In this document: piece by piece, positions 53,822-61,806 of the stretch
Numbering within the stretch: the stretch's first letter is position 1
Layout: each line of letters starts with the position of its first letter
Assembly (NCBI GenBank): GCA_900471925.1
Contig: UCGV01000010.1
Span: 387,257-451,256 of the forward strand
Reading direction: 5' to 3'
DNA length: 64,000 bases
DNA from: Hyphomicrobiales bacterium
GTDB lineage: Bacteria; Pseudomonadota; Alphaproteobacteria; Rhizobiales; Rhizobiaceae
The notes under the pieces: model-generated
The model's database searches: none
What the model saw: only the letters and a program-made list of their open reading frames with translations
What the model was told of the DNA's origin: nothing
Translations under genes and position numbers: made by a program

Positions 53822-55567
53822 TCACGACAGGTCCATCGATTTTTCCCATTGCTGGCGCATCACGTTCATTTCGGTGCGCTTCTGCGCCATCTCGCTGACG
53901 ATGGCGCGCAGATGCGGGTGCCGCGACATGAACATATTGAAATCGCGCCGTTCCAGAACTTCGAACTGGCAGAAATCGACGGCTGTGACATCAGCCGTCC
54001 GGCGTCCGCCGCTAAGCAGAGCCATCTCGCCGAAGAAGGCGCCGGGTTCAAGCCGTACGGCACCGCTTGCCAGACGCACCTCGACCGCACCGGAGGAGAT
54101 GAAATACATGCTGTCGCCGCGGTCGCCACGGCGGATCACCCGTTCGCCGGGAGAGGCCAGTTTCGGATTGAACAGCAGGAGCAGTTCTTCAAGCGCATCC
54201 TCGCCGACTTCGGAGAAAAGCGGGAAGGTCTCGACCAGTTGCTGGATGCGCAGATGGTGCTGGCGCGCGCGCTCCTCGCCGAGCGCACGGATCTTTTCCA
54301 GTTCCCGTGCCAGGGCATCCTGGTTCTTGCGGCCGTAGCTTTCGTGGAGGCGCGGGTATTTCATTCTGATGTTGCGGTTCAGCTTCTCCGCCAGGAAGAT
54401 AACGAGCGGGTTCAGCGTGATGGACAGGATTGCCGCGGCAAGGATCAGGTCCTGTCCTTCATGCGGAAGCAGCCCCAGCGAAACGCCGAGACCGGCAAGG
54501 ATGAAGGAGAACTCGCCGATCTGGGCAAGGCCGCCGGCTGCCGTCAGGCCCATGCCGATCGGATAGCGCAACAGGGCTACGATGCCGAAGGAGATGATCC
54601 CCTTGCCGATGATGATCAGCGCCAATGCGCCGATGACGGCCAGGGGCTGCCGCACGATGATCGACGGGTCGAAAAGCATGCCGACCGACACGAAGAACAG
54701 CACCGAGAAGGCATTCTGCAGCGGCAGGGAATCGGCTGCCGCGCGGTGGCTGAGATGGGATTCACTCATGACCACGCCGGCGAAGAAGGCGCCGAGCGCG
54801 AAGGAAACGCCGAAGATTGCCGCCGACCCGAAGGCAATGCCGAGCGCAATGGCAAGCACGGTCAGCGTGAAGAGTTCGCGCGAGCCGGTGCGGGCAATCA
54901 GGGTCAGAAGCCAGGGCACGATGCGAGGGCCGAGGAAGATCGCCATGGCGGCAAAGGCTGCGACCTTCAGCAATGTCAGGGCAATGGTCATCCATAGCGG
55001 CAGATCGAGACCATGCGAGGCGGTGTCGGTCGCGTGGCCGCCCAGAAGCTCGGCCAGCGCCGGCAGCAGGACGAGCGCCAGTACCATAGCGAGATCCTCG
55101 ACGATCAGCCAGCCGACAGCGACGCGTCCGCCGGCGGTATTGACGAGATTGCGCTCTTCCAGCGCTTTCAGCAGCACGACGGTACTCGCGACTGAAAGGC
55201 TGAGGCCAAAGACGATACCGGCGCCGAGGCTCCAGCCCCAGAGTTCGCCGAGGCCGATGCCGAGCAGGGTGGCAAGCAGGATCTGGCCGATGGCGCCGGG
55301 CACGGCAATGCCGCGCACGGCCAGAAGATCGGATGCGGAAAAATGCAGGCCGACGCCAAACATCAGCAGGATCACGCCCATTTCGGCAAGCTGGCCGGCG
55401 AGCGCCGTGTCCGCGACGAACCCTGGCGTGAACGGTCCCATCAGGATTCCGGCGAAGAGATAGCCGACCAGCGGTGGCAACCGCAGCCTGTCGGCGCAAT
55501 AGCCAAGAACCGCCGCGAAGACGAAGCTTATGGCCACTGTCGCAATTAATCCTGCTTCCTGATGCAT
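53822..55567 (-). CDS. CPA2 cation:proton antiporter with C-terminal cyclic-nucleotide-binding domain
   Basis: A 581-residue inner-membrane protein. The Na/H exchanger domain (about residues 5-385) has 11 or more helices, with GYLFAGILMGPFTPGFV, GLSLSVASTVVLLKAL and LIVEDLAMVLALV as in KefB/YbaL. Instead of the TrkA-N domain usual in Kef, the C-terminus carries a cNMP-binding domain (about 450-560) with FFGEMALLSGGRRTADV. Ion specificity (K or Na) and nucleotide ligand are inferred. ATG at 55567 follows GAGAGGG. Confidence 0.9.
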   Translation of the reverse strand: MHQEAGLIATVAISFVFAAVLGYCADRLRLPPLVGYLFAGILMGPFTPGFVADTALAGQLAEMGVILLMFGVGLHFSASDLLAVRGIAVPGAIGQILLATLLGIGLGELWGWSLGAGIVFGLSLSVASTVVLLKALEERNLVNTAGGRVAVGWLIVEDLAMVLALVLLPALAELLGGHATDTASHGLDLPLWMTIALTLLKVAAFAAMAIFLGPRIVPWLLTLIARTGSRELFTLTVLAIALGIAFGSAAIFGVSFALGAFFAGVVMSESHLSHRAAADSLPLQNAFSVLFFVSVGMLFDPSIIVRQPLAVIGALALIIIGKGIISFGIVALLRYPIGMGLTAAGGLAQIGEFSFILAGLGVSLGLLPHEGQDLILAAAILSITLNPLVIFLAEKLNRNIRMKYPRLHESYGRKNQDALARELEKIRALGEERARQHHLRIQQLVETFPLFSEVGEDALEELLLLFNPKLASPGERVIRRGDRGDSMYFISSGAVEVRLASGAVRLEPGAFFGEMALLSGGRRTADVTAVDFCQFEVLERRDFNMFMSRHPHLRAIVSEMAQKRTEMNVMRQQWEKSMDLS

Positions 55568-55725
55568 CAGCCCTCTCAAGATCCCCTTTTGGCCGGCACT
55601 TTAGGATGAAGCGCCGGCAAAGTTAAAGAGTTGAATCGAATAGATCTGGCCGAAAGTGCTGCCTTTTTGGCGGAACCACTAAGCTCCTGTGTCGTTGCCT
55701 ATGCATCAAGACAAGGAGAAGAGAT

Positions 55726-56031
55726 ATGCGAAAGATCATCATCAACTGTGCGATCGCTGCCCTTGCCCTGGGCTCTGCAGCAGTGCCGGCAATGGCCGAC
55801 AGCGTAACGGTGACGCGCGAGCGTTCCTACGGCGGTTACGATCGTTACGACCATTACGACCGTGACCGGGTGCGCCCCGGCATTACCATCAGCGATCGTG
55901 GCGTGACGTTCGGCGCGGTGCGCGAACGGGATCGTTACCGCGATAGGGACCGTGATCGTTGCGTCACCCGTAGCGTAACTCGCCAGACCGACGACGGTGC
56001 TGTTACCAAGACGGTTCGCCGTTGTGATTAA
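55726..56031 (+). CDS. small exported Arg/Asp/Tyr-rich protein
   Basis: A 101-residue protein with a signal peptide (MRKIIINCAIAALALGSAAV, cleavage after PAMA) and ribosome-binding site AAGGAG. The mature region alternates Asp, Arg and Tyr (YDRYDHYDRDRVRPG, then RDRDRDRC) and ends CVTRSVTRQTDDGAVTKTV...C. It matches the plan of the 3453-3689 product with two similarly spaced Cys. Envelope or periplasmic role inferred; no named family. Confidence 0.75.
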   Translation: MRKIIINCAIAALALGSAAVPAMADSVTVTRERSYGGYDRYDHYDRDRVRPGITISDRGVTFGAVRERDRYRDRDRDRCVTRSVTRQTDDGAVTKTVRRCD

Positions 56032-56035
56032 ATTC

Positions 56036-56079
56036 GATGCTGAAGGGTCGGCACGCCACTGTGCCGGTCCTTCAGCATC
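56036..56079 (+). terminator. long hairpin after the small exported protein gene
   Basis: A 19-bp stem with two G-U pairs starts GATGCTGAAGG / CCTTCAGCATC and continues inward to a 6-base loop. It is very stable but lacks a U-run on either side. It may be a terminator or an RNA-stabilising 3' structure. Confidence 0.5.
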
Positions 56080-56150
56080 ACTCGCCAAAGTTCATGCCTC
56101 GCCCTTTCGGGCGCGGGTGAAATCCAAATCTATCTAATTTCAGAGATTTC

Positions 56151-56235
56151 TGGTGCCCCATGCCGGGGTCGAACCAGCACTTCTTTCGAAACTCGATTTT
56201 GAGTCGAGCGCGTCTACCAATTCCGCCAATGGGGC
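56151..56235 (-). tRNA. tRNA-Leu (anticodon CAA)
   Basis: The reverse strand gives an 85-base class II tRNA. The acceptor stem is GCCCCAT / ATGGGGC, the anticodon stem CTCGA/TCGAG with loop CTCAAAA, and a long variable arm follows (TTTCGAAAGAAGTGC region). The T loop is GGTTCGACCCC and the 3' CCA is encoded. It decodes TTG. It lies 84 bases past the MFS gene stop; no integrase or repeated end is seen. Confidence 0.95.
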
Positions 56236-56318
56236 AACGAAATATGAGGCGGCTGTCTAACATGCGTTCGCCCGCGCGTGCAAGACGGCGGGCGAAGTTT
56301 AGCTGTGCCTGAAGGCGT

Positions 56319-57614
56319 TTAGTGCGCGACTGCTTCGCTCGGACCCGTGAGACCGGATTTCTTCAGCGTGATTGCCAGGATCGAGGCCAGCAGGCAGAAG
56401 GCGCCGGCGATGAAGAAGGCGGGCAGGTAGCTTTCAAGTGCCGTGCGCGAGAGGCCCGCACCGTAAGCGGCCGTGGCGGCGCCGAGCTGGTGGCCGGCGA
56501 AGACCCAGCCGAAGACAAGGCCGGCTTTTTCGCGGCCGAAGCGGTCGGCGGCGATCTTGACGGTCGGCGGCACAGTGGCAATCCAGTCGAGGCCATAGAA
56601 GACCGCAAAGATCGACAGGCCATAGAAGGAGAAATCGCTGAAGGGCAGGAAGAGCAGCGAGAGGCCGCGTAAGCCGTAATACCAGAAAAGCAGCCAGCGA
56701 TTATCGAACCGATCGGAGAGCCAGCCCGAGCCTATCGTGCCGAAGAAATCGAAGATGCCCATGACGGCAAGCACGCTGGCAGCGGCGACGGGCATGATGC
56801 CGTAATCGCCGCAAAGGGTGACGAAATGCGTCTGGATCAGGCCGTTGGTGCTCAGCCCGCAGATGAAGAAGGTGGCGAACAGGATCCAGAATGTCGAGGT
56901 TGTCGAGATTTCCTTCAGCACGGTGATCGGCGTTGCGAGGGCGGCCTTCAGCGTGCCACGGGCCGGAGCCGGGGCGATCTGGGTCTCGCCGACCGAGGGC
57001 AGGTTCACATCCGAGGGGCGATCCCGCATGAAGAGCAGGACGAGAAGAGCTGCGACCATGATCATGGCGCACACGAAGAAAACGGTGGCACGCCAACCGT
57101 AGCGTTCGGTCAGTTCCGCCATCAGCGGCAGGAAAACGAGCTGGCCGGTCGCCGAGCTTGCCGAAAGCATGCCGACGACGAGGCCGCGATGCTTGACGAA
57201 CCAGCGTGTGGAAACCGTTGCCGCCAGCACCATCGCCGTCAGACCGGTGCCGAAGCCGACGACGACGCCCCAGAGTGCCAGCAGATGCCAGAGCTTGGTC
57301 ATGAACAGCGAGCCGATGAAGCCGGCGCCGATCAGGGCGAGTGCAAAGACGATGACCTTGCGCACGCCGAAATAATTCATGAAGGCGGCAGCGAACGGCC
57401 CCATCAGGCCGAAGAGGATGAGACGGACGGCAAGAGCGGAGGAAATCTGCGAGGTTTCCCAGCCGAATTCATCCTGCAGCGGCTTGATGAGCACGCCCGG
57501 GGCGCCCATGGCACCGGCGGTTACCAGCATGGTCAGGAAGGTGGCGGCGACGACGACCCATCCATAATGGATGTTTCGCCGGGCGAGGGATGAGGCAAGG
57601 ACTGCAGAGACCAT
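56319..57614 (-). CDS. MFS transporter (oxalate/monocarboxylate-type)
   Basis: A 431-residue inner-membrane carrier with 12 helices. It begins with HYGWVVVAATFLTMLVTAGA and shows the family loop GFGTGLTAMVLAATVSTRWF and FVKHRGLVVGMLSASSATGQ. A charged central loop (about residues 195-225) is typical. The monocarboxylate/oxalate subgroup is by motif, and the substrate is unknown. The divergent TetR gene and paired operators (57661-57703) suggest drug or aromatic-acid-induced export. ATG at 57614. Confidence 0.88.
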   Translation of the reverse strand: MVSAVLASSLARRNIHYGWVVVAATFLTMLVTAGAMGAPGVLIKPLQDEFGWETSQISSALAVRLILFGLMGPFAAAFMNYFGVRKVIVFALALIGAGFIGSLFMTKLWHLLALWGVVVGFGTGLTAMVLAATVSTRWFVKHRGLVVGMLSASSATGQLVFLPLMAELTERYGWRATVFFVCAMIMVAALLVLLFMRDRPSDVNLPSVGETQIAPAPARGTLKAALATPITVLKEISTTSTFWILFATFFICGLSTNGLIQTHFVTLCGDYGIMPVAAASVLAVMGIFDFFGTIGSGWLSDRFDNRWLLFWYYGLRGLSLLFLPFSDFSFYGLSIFAVFYGLDWIATVPPTVKIAADRFGREKAGLVFGWVFAGHQLGAATAAYGAGLSRTALESYLPAFFIAGAFCLLASILAITLKKSGLTGPSEAVAH

Positions 57615-57660
57615 GGGCAAATTCCGTTTGTGGGTAGGAGACCATACAAGACCGTTTTAG

Positions 57661-57715
57661 ATGACGGCCATCATATTTGTTGCTTATTGATGATGGACAT
57701 CATATAAATTGTCAA
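57661..57715. promoter_or_regulatory. divergent promoters with two TetR-type operators
   Basis: Two 14-bp palindromes, ATGACGGCCATCAT (57661-57674) and ATGATGGACATCAT (57690-57703), start 29 bases apart. A TTGACA -35 read leftward (57715-57710) places the second palindrome in the spacer of the MFS promoter. Rightward, TTGTTG (57677-57682) and CATATA flank the same palindrome, so one repressor can block both. Confidence 0.55.
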
Positions 57716-57737
57716 GCGACCATTTCCGGAGACAAAA

Positions 57738-58316
57738 ATGCGGGTCAGCCGCGAGAAATTTGCAGAAAACCGCCAGAAGATCCTGTTGGCTGCCAGCGTG
57801 CTCTTTCGCGAAAACGGGTTCGACGGTGTCGGCGTTGCGGACATCATGAAGGCTGCTGGCCTGACTCATGGTGGATTCTATGGCCATTTCGAATCGAAGG
57901 ACGACCTCGCGCTGGAAGTCAGCCGCGCGCTGATCGAGCGCGTCGAGGAGCGCTGGCGTGAACTGATCGCCGACGCGCCGGATCGGCCGCTGCAGGCCCT
58001 GCTTGATCACTATATTCACTGGCGCACGGTGGACGATCCCGGTCGAAGCTGTGTGTTCGCCTCGCTGATCCAGGAAGTCAGCCGTAGCGAAGGCGCGGTG
58101 CGCGCGACTTTCAGCGAGGGCCTTTCCAGACTGGTCGATGTGCTTGTCGATGTGGTGCCGGGTGAAACGGAGGCAGTACGCCGCGCCAATGCGACGACGA
58201 CACTCTCTTCAATGATGGGTGCGGTTATCCTTGCACGGGCCGTCGAGGATCGGGCGCTCGCAGAGCAGTTTCTGGTGACGATGCGCCGCAAGCTCGATCC
58301 GGAGCAGCAGGCTTGA
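57738..58316 (+). CDS. TetR/AcrR family transcriptional regulator
   Basis: A 192-residue repressor. The helix-turn-helix N-terminus (about residues 10-50) has AASVLFRENGFDGVGVADIM and AGLTHGGFYGHFESKDDLAL. The C-terminal helical ligand domain starts about 75. It probably controls itself and the divergent MFS gene through the palindromes at 57661-57703. The GHFESKDDL stretch resembles the AcrR/NemR group; ligand unknown. Confidence 0.92.
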   Translation: MRVSREKFAENRQKILLAASVLFRENGFDGVGVADIMKAAGLTHGGFYGHFESKDDLALEVSRALIERVEERWRELIADAPDRPLQALLDHYIHWRTVDDPGRSCVFASLIQEVSRSEGAVRATFSEGLSRLVDVLVDVVPGETEAVRRANATTTLSSMMGAVILARAVEDRALAEQFLVTMRRKLDPEQQA

Positions 58317-58330
58317 CTCCGAGCTCTGCC

Positions 58331-59125
58331 TTAATCCCGGGAAGCGATCGTTGCGTGACCCTCGACGATTTCGGTGAAGGTGCCTTGGGGTGACAGGGCG
58401 GCGAGTTCACTGCGGAAAGCCGCCTCGAATTCATCCGTCTTGTCGCCCAGCGCCTGAGGAGACGTCACCGACATCGAAAATGCACGACCGATAATATCTT
58501 CTGTCCCGATCACCCGTTCGTTGACGATGCCGATACGTTCGAGATTGCGGAAGGGAGAGCGAAACAGCATAGCCTCGTGCGGACTGAATTCCGGCGCGCG
58601 GCGCAGTTTGCGTTCAGCGGCTTTTTCCGGCGAGTAGGTTTCCGAGAGTTGATGCAGGACATCGCGCCAATCGGGCGTCGCCAAGATGTGTCTGTCTGAA
58701 AAGAGAACGACAGCGCCGCCGGGAGCGATAAGCTTGTCGAGGGCTGCAAGCGTCGCCGGCCGGTCCATCCAGTGGAAGGAGCGGCCCATGACGGCAAGTT
58801 TCAGCGGCGCCAGGTCCGGGCTGAGATCGTATGAAGAGCCCTGGATGAAATGCATGTTCACGCCAGCTTCGGCGGCGTTCTCCCGCGCGGCATCCAGCAT
58901 TTCCGGCTCGGGATCCATACAGGTTACATCGGCGCCGGCAAGGCGGGCGAAGGCTACACCCAGCGGTCCCGGTCCGCAGCCGAGGTCGAGAAGACGCTCA
59001 CCGGATTTCAGACCGGTCCGTTCGGTGACGCGGTCGATCAACCTGTCGGGATAGGGAACGCGGAAACGGCTGTAGTAGACGGCGGTGGTCCGGAAGCGGC
59101 GGGCTTCGAAAGGAACGATGGTCAT
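58331..59125 (-). CDS. class I SAM-dependent methyltransferase
   Basis: A 264-residue methyltransferase with motif I LLDLGCGPGPLGVAFA, acidic motif CMDPEPEMLDAA, and IAPGGAVVLFSDRH. The N-terminal FEARRFRTTAVYYSRFRVPY resembles UbiE-like methyltransferases beside TetR genes. It converges on the TetR gene (14-base gap). Substrate unknown. Confidence 0.87.
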   Translation of the reverse strand: MTIVPFEARRFRTTAVYYSRFRVPYPDRLIDRVTERTGLKSGERLLDLGCGPGPLGVAFARLAGADVTCMDPEPEMLDAARENAAEAGVNMHFIQGSSYDLSPDLAPLKLAVMGRSFHWMDRPATLAALDKLIAPGGAVVLFSDRHILATPDWRDVLHQLSETYSPEKAAERKLRRAPEFSPHEAMLFRSPFRNLERIGIVNERVIGTEDIIGRAFSMSVTSPQALGDKTDEFEAAFRSELAALSPQGTFTEIVEGHATIASRD

Positions 59126-59160
59126 CGCGCAGTCCTCTGTTTGCCCTAGAGCGCTACGAT

Positions 59161-59586
59161 TTAACTGTGACCGGCGCGTGATGGTTTCCTGGCTCGGGCG
59201 CGTGCAGCTTCGAAGGAGACGACATTTTCCGCCACCCAGCGCCAGAGGGGCATGATCTGCTTCAGGAGGTCGCGACCAAGCGGTGTCAGCTCATATTCCA
59301 CGCGTGGGGGAACTTCCGGGTAGAGCGTGCGCAGCACAAGGCCATCCTGCTCCAGGCGGCGCAGGCATTGCGTCAGGATCTTCTGGCTGATGCCCTCTAT
59401 TCTCTGATGCAGTTTGGAAAAGCGAATCGGGCCGCCAAGTTCGGCGAGATCGTGGAGTATCCAGAGCGACCATTTGTCGGCAACGCTGCTGAGAATTTCC
59501 AACGCCAGCGCGTCCTGCTCGTCCGTCAGGACATCGCAGAAATCCCTGTCACTTTGCAGCCGCTGGTTTTGCTCAATACTATCCAT
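59161..59586 (-). CDS. HxlR family winged-helix regulator
   Basis: A 141-residue MarR-like DNA-binding protein: LEILSSVADKWSLWILHDLA, FSKLHQRIEGISQKILTQCL and RVEYELTPLGRDLLKQIMPL are HxlR signatures. One Cys (DFCDVL) near the N-terminus could sense quinones or aldehydes. The start MDSIEQNQ (59586) is chosen; the frame is open 25 codons higher. Divergent from an SDR gene that it likely controls. Confidence 0.9.
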   Translation of the reverse strand: MDSIEQNQRLQSDRDFCDVLTDEQDALALEILSSVADKWSLWILHDLAELGGPIRFSKLHQRIEGISQKILTQCLRRLEQDGLVLRTLYPEVPPRVEYELTPLGRDLLKQIMPLWRWVAENVVSFEAARARARKPSRAGHS

Positions 59587-59594
59587 TCGGTAAG

Positions 59595-59644
59595 TATAGA
59601 TCAAAAGGGTGCCTTCTTCCAAATGGAAAGTCATGGCTATAGAT
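59595..59644. promoter_or_regulatory. repeated TATAGAT between divergent hxlR-type and SDR genes
   Basis: TATAGAT occurs at 59595-59601 and 59638-59644, 43 bases apart (about four helical turns), bracketing the divergent promoters. Direct or inverted HxlR sites of this kind are known; binding is inferred. Confidence 0.35.
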
Positions 59645-59676
59645 AGGCTTCTCCTGATCAACCAATGGAGAACCTC

Positions 59677-60540
59677 ATGTCGAAAATCTGGCTCATAACC
59701 GGCAGTTCGCGCGGTCTCGGCCGCGTACTCTCCGAGGCGGTGCTTGACGCTGGCGACAAACTCGTCGCCACGGCCCGCAATATCGCTTCACTTGCCGATC
59801 TTGCGGAAAAACACAGCGACCGCGTGCGGCTCGTGACCCTCGACGTTACCGATGGACCGGCTGCACAGCAGGCGGTCAAGGCAGCTGTCGATGCCTTCGG
59901 GCGGCTCGATATCGTCGTCAACAATGCCGGCTATGGAAATATCGCGCCGATCGAGGATGTGACCGAAGAGGACTTCCGGGCGCAGATGGATGTCAATTTC
60001 TACGGCGTCTTCCATGTCACGCGCGCAGCCATTCCGGTGATGCGCGCGCAGAAATCCGGCCATATCATCCAGATTTCGTCGATCGGCGGGCGCATCGGCA
60101 CGGCGGGGCTGTCGGCTTATCAGAGCGCCAAATTCGCCGTCGAGGGCTTTTCCGAGGTGCTGAACGGCGAGGTTGGGCCGCTCGGCATCAAGGTGACGAT
60201 TGTCGAGCCCGGCGGCTTCCGGACGGACTGGGCGGGTTCTTCCATGACGATTGCTGATATACGCGAGGCGTATCAGCCGAGTATCGGCAGACTCGTCTCA
60301 CATATCCAAGCAAATGGCGGACGCGAGACCGGTGATCCGGCAAAGGGTGCGCGGGCGATCCTTGAAATTGCGGGAATAGAGAAGCCGCCGCTGCGGCTGC
60401 TGCTTGGTTCGGATGCGGCCTGGATTGCTGAAGCCGCCGGCAAGCGGCAGCAGGAGGAGGATCTCGCCTGGCGCAAGTTGACGCTATCGACCGACTTCGA
60501 TGAAGAGGCAACGAAGAAGGCGCTTGCCTGGAAGTCCTGA
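59677..60540 (+). CDS. short-chain dehydrogenase/reductase
   Basis: A 287-residue SDR: ITGSSRGLGRVLSEAV at the start, NNAGYGN, catalytic ISSIGGRIGTAGLSAYQSAK with Y-x-x-x-K, then EPGGFRTDWAGSS. The start MSKIWLITGS (59677) has GGAG upstream; an ATG four codons up is possible. Divergent from the HxlR gene, which probably represses it; a quinone or aldehyde substrate would fit but is inferred. Confidence 0.93.
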   Translation: MSKIWLITGSSRGLGRVLSEAVLDAGDKLVATARNIASLADLAEKHSDRVRLVTLDVTDGPAAQQAVKAAVDAFGRLDIVVNNAGYGNIAPIEDVTEEDFRAQMDVNFYGVFHVTRAAIPVMRAQKSGHIIQISSIGGRIGTAGLSAYQSAKFAVEGFSEVLNGEVGPLGIKVTIVEPGGFRTDWAGSSMTIADIREAYQPSIGRLVSHIQANGGRETGDPAKGARAILEIAGIEKPPLRLLLGSDAAWIAEAAGKRQQEEDLAWRKLTLSTDFDEEATKKALAWKS

Positions 60541-60559
60541 CATCGGGTCGAAAGAACCC

Positions 60560-60582
60560 CTCTCCGCCGGCTTGGCGGAGAG
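60560..60582. terminator. hairpin between convergent SDR and aldo/keto reductase genes
   Basis: A 9-bp perfect stem CTCTCCGCC / GGCGGAGAG with a 5-base loop, centred in a 63-base convergent gap. No U tract, so termination is likely but not certain. Confidence 0.5.
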
Positions 60583-60603
60583 AGGCCGTGACGGTCATTC
60601 GGC

Positions 60604-61584
60604 TTATTTGAAGCCGGCGACATCGTGCGGAATATAGGGCGCTTCGAGTGCTGCAATATCTTCGGCGCTCAGCTTTACCGTCAGCGCGCCGACGGCATCC
60701 GTCAGGTGCTGGGCCTTGGAGGCGCCGATGATCGGGGCGGTGACGGCGCTCTTCTGGAGGATCCAGGCGGTGGCGACCTGCGCACGGGAAACGCCGTGGG
60801 CCTTGGCAATCTCGGCAACCTTCTCGACGATCTTGCGATCGGCATCCTCGGCCTGCTTGTAGAGCGTCTTGCCGAATTCGTCGGTTTCGCTGCGGTTGGT
60901 CTTTTCGTCCCAGTCACGGGTCAGGCGGCCGCGGGCAAGCGGGCTCCAGGGGATGACGGCGATCTTCTGGTCCTGGCAGAAGGGTAACATTTCGCGCTCC
61001 TCCTCACGGTAAAGCAGGTTCAGATGGTCCTGCATGCTGACGAATTCCGTCCAGCCGTTCAGGCGCGACGTGTAGAGCGCCTTGGCGAATTGCCAGGAAT
61101 ACATGGAGGAGGCGCCGATATAACGCGCCTTGCCGGCCTTCACCACGTCATGAAGCGCTTCCAGCGTCTCCTCGATCGGGGTCGTATAGTCCCAGCGGTG
61201 GATCTGGTAGAGGTCGACATAATCGGTGCCGAGCCGGCGCAGGCTGTTGTCGATCTCGTCGAAGATCGCCTTGCGTGACAGGCCGGCGCCGTTCGGGCCG
61301 GGACGCATACGGTTGAACACTTTCGTGGCGAGAACGATATCCTCGCGCTTGGCGAAATCCTTGATGGCGCGGCCAACGATCTCCTCCGAAGAGCCGTTGG
61401 AATAGGTATTGGCCGTATCGAGGAAATTGATGCCGAGTTCGATCGCCTGCTTGAGCAAGGCGCGGCTTTCCTCTTCCGGCAGGCTCCAGGCGTGATTTCC
61501 GCGCTCCGGATCGCCATAGGTCATGCAGCCGAGGCAGATCTTCGAGACTTCGAGACCGGTCTTCCCGAGTTTCACATATTCCAT
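60604..61584 (-). CDS. aldo/keto reductase
   Basis: A 326-residue NADPH-dependent oxidoreductase (AKR9/YajO-like). Landmarks are EYVKLGKTGLEVSKICLGCM, catalytic Asp/Tyr in LDTANTYSNG, Lys in LATKVFNRM, His in DLYQIHRWDYTTPIEE and cofactor-loop APIIGASKAQHL. Full length. Substrate unknown. Convergent with the SDR gene and divergent from the acyl-CoA synthetase gene. Confidence 0.94.
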   Translation of the reverse strand: MEYVKLGKTGLEVSKICLGCMTYGDPERGNHAWSLPEEESRALLKQAIELGINFLDTANTYSNGSSEEIVGRAIKDFAKREDIVLATKVFNRMRPGPNGAGLSRKAIFDEIDNSLRRLGTDYVDLYQIHRWDYTTPIEETLEALHDVVKAGKARYIGASSMYSWQFAKALYTSRLNGWTEFVSMQDHLNLLYREEEREMLPFCQDQKIAVIPWSPLARGRLTRDWDEKTNRSETDEFGKTLYKQAEDADRKIVEKVAEIAKAHGVSRAQVATAWILQKSAVTAPIIGASKAQHLTDAVGALTVKLSAEDIAALEAPYIPHDVAGFK

Positions 61585-61806
61585 GAAATTGCTCCGTGAT
61601 AAATTTATGCGGCTCCCCAGCGCACGCGCATGATGTAGCGCAGAAATCGTGGAAGTCTCCGCAAGCCTAGCGGAGAATCTGTTCGTCGGTTAGCGCAATA
61701 ATGCGTGACGATCCTTCCTGATCGCGGCTCATACTTGCGTATTAGATCGCTTGCGCATGTGCACAACGAGGTGTTAGCTGGTGCAGCATTCTACCGGATC
61801 TTGCCC

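Noticed and set aside
53849..54997. A 382-codon forward frame opposite the Kef-type antiporter
   Set aside because: Low-complexity product (Glu/Asp/Arg/Ala), typical of an antisense shadow.
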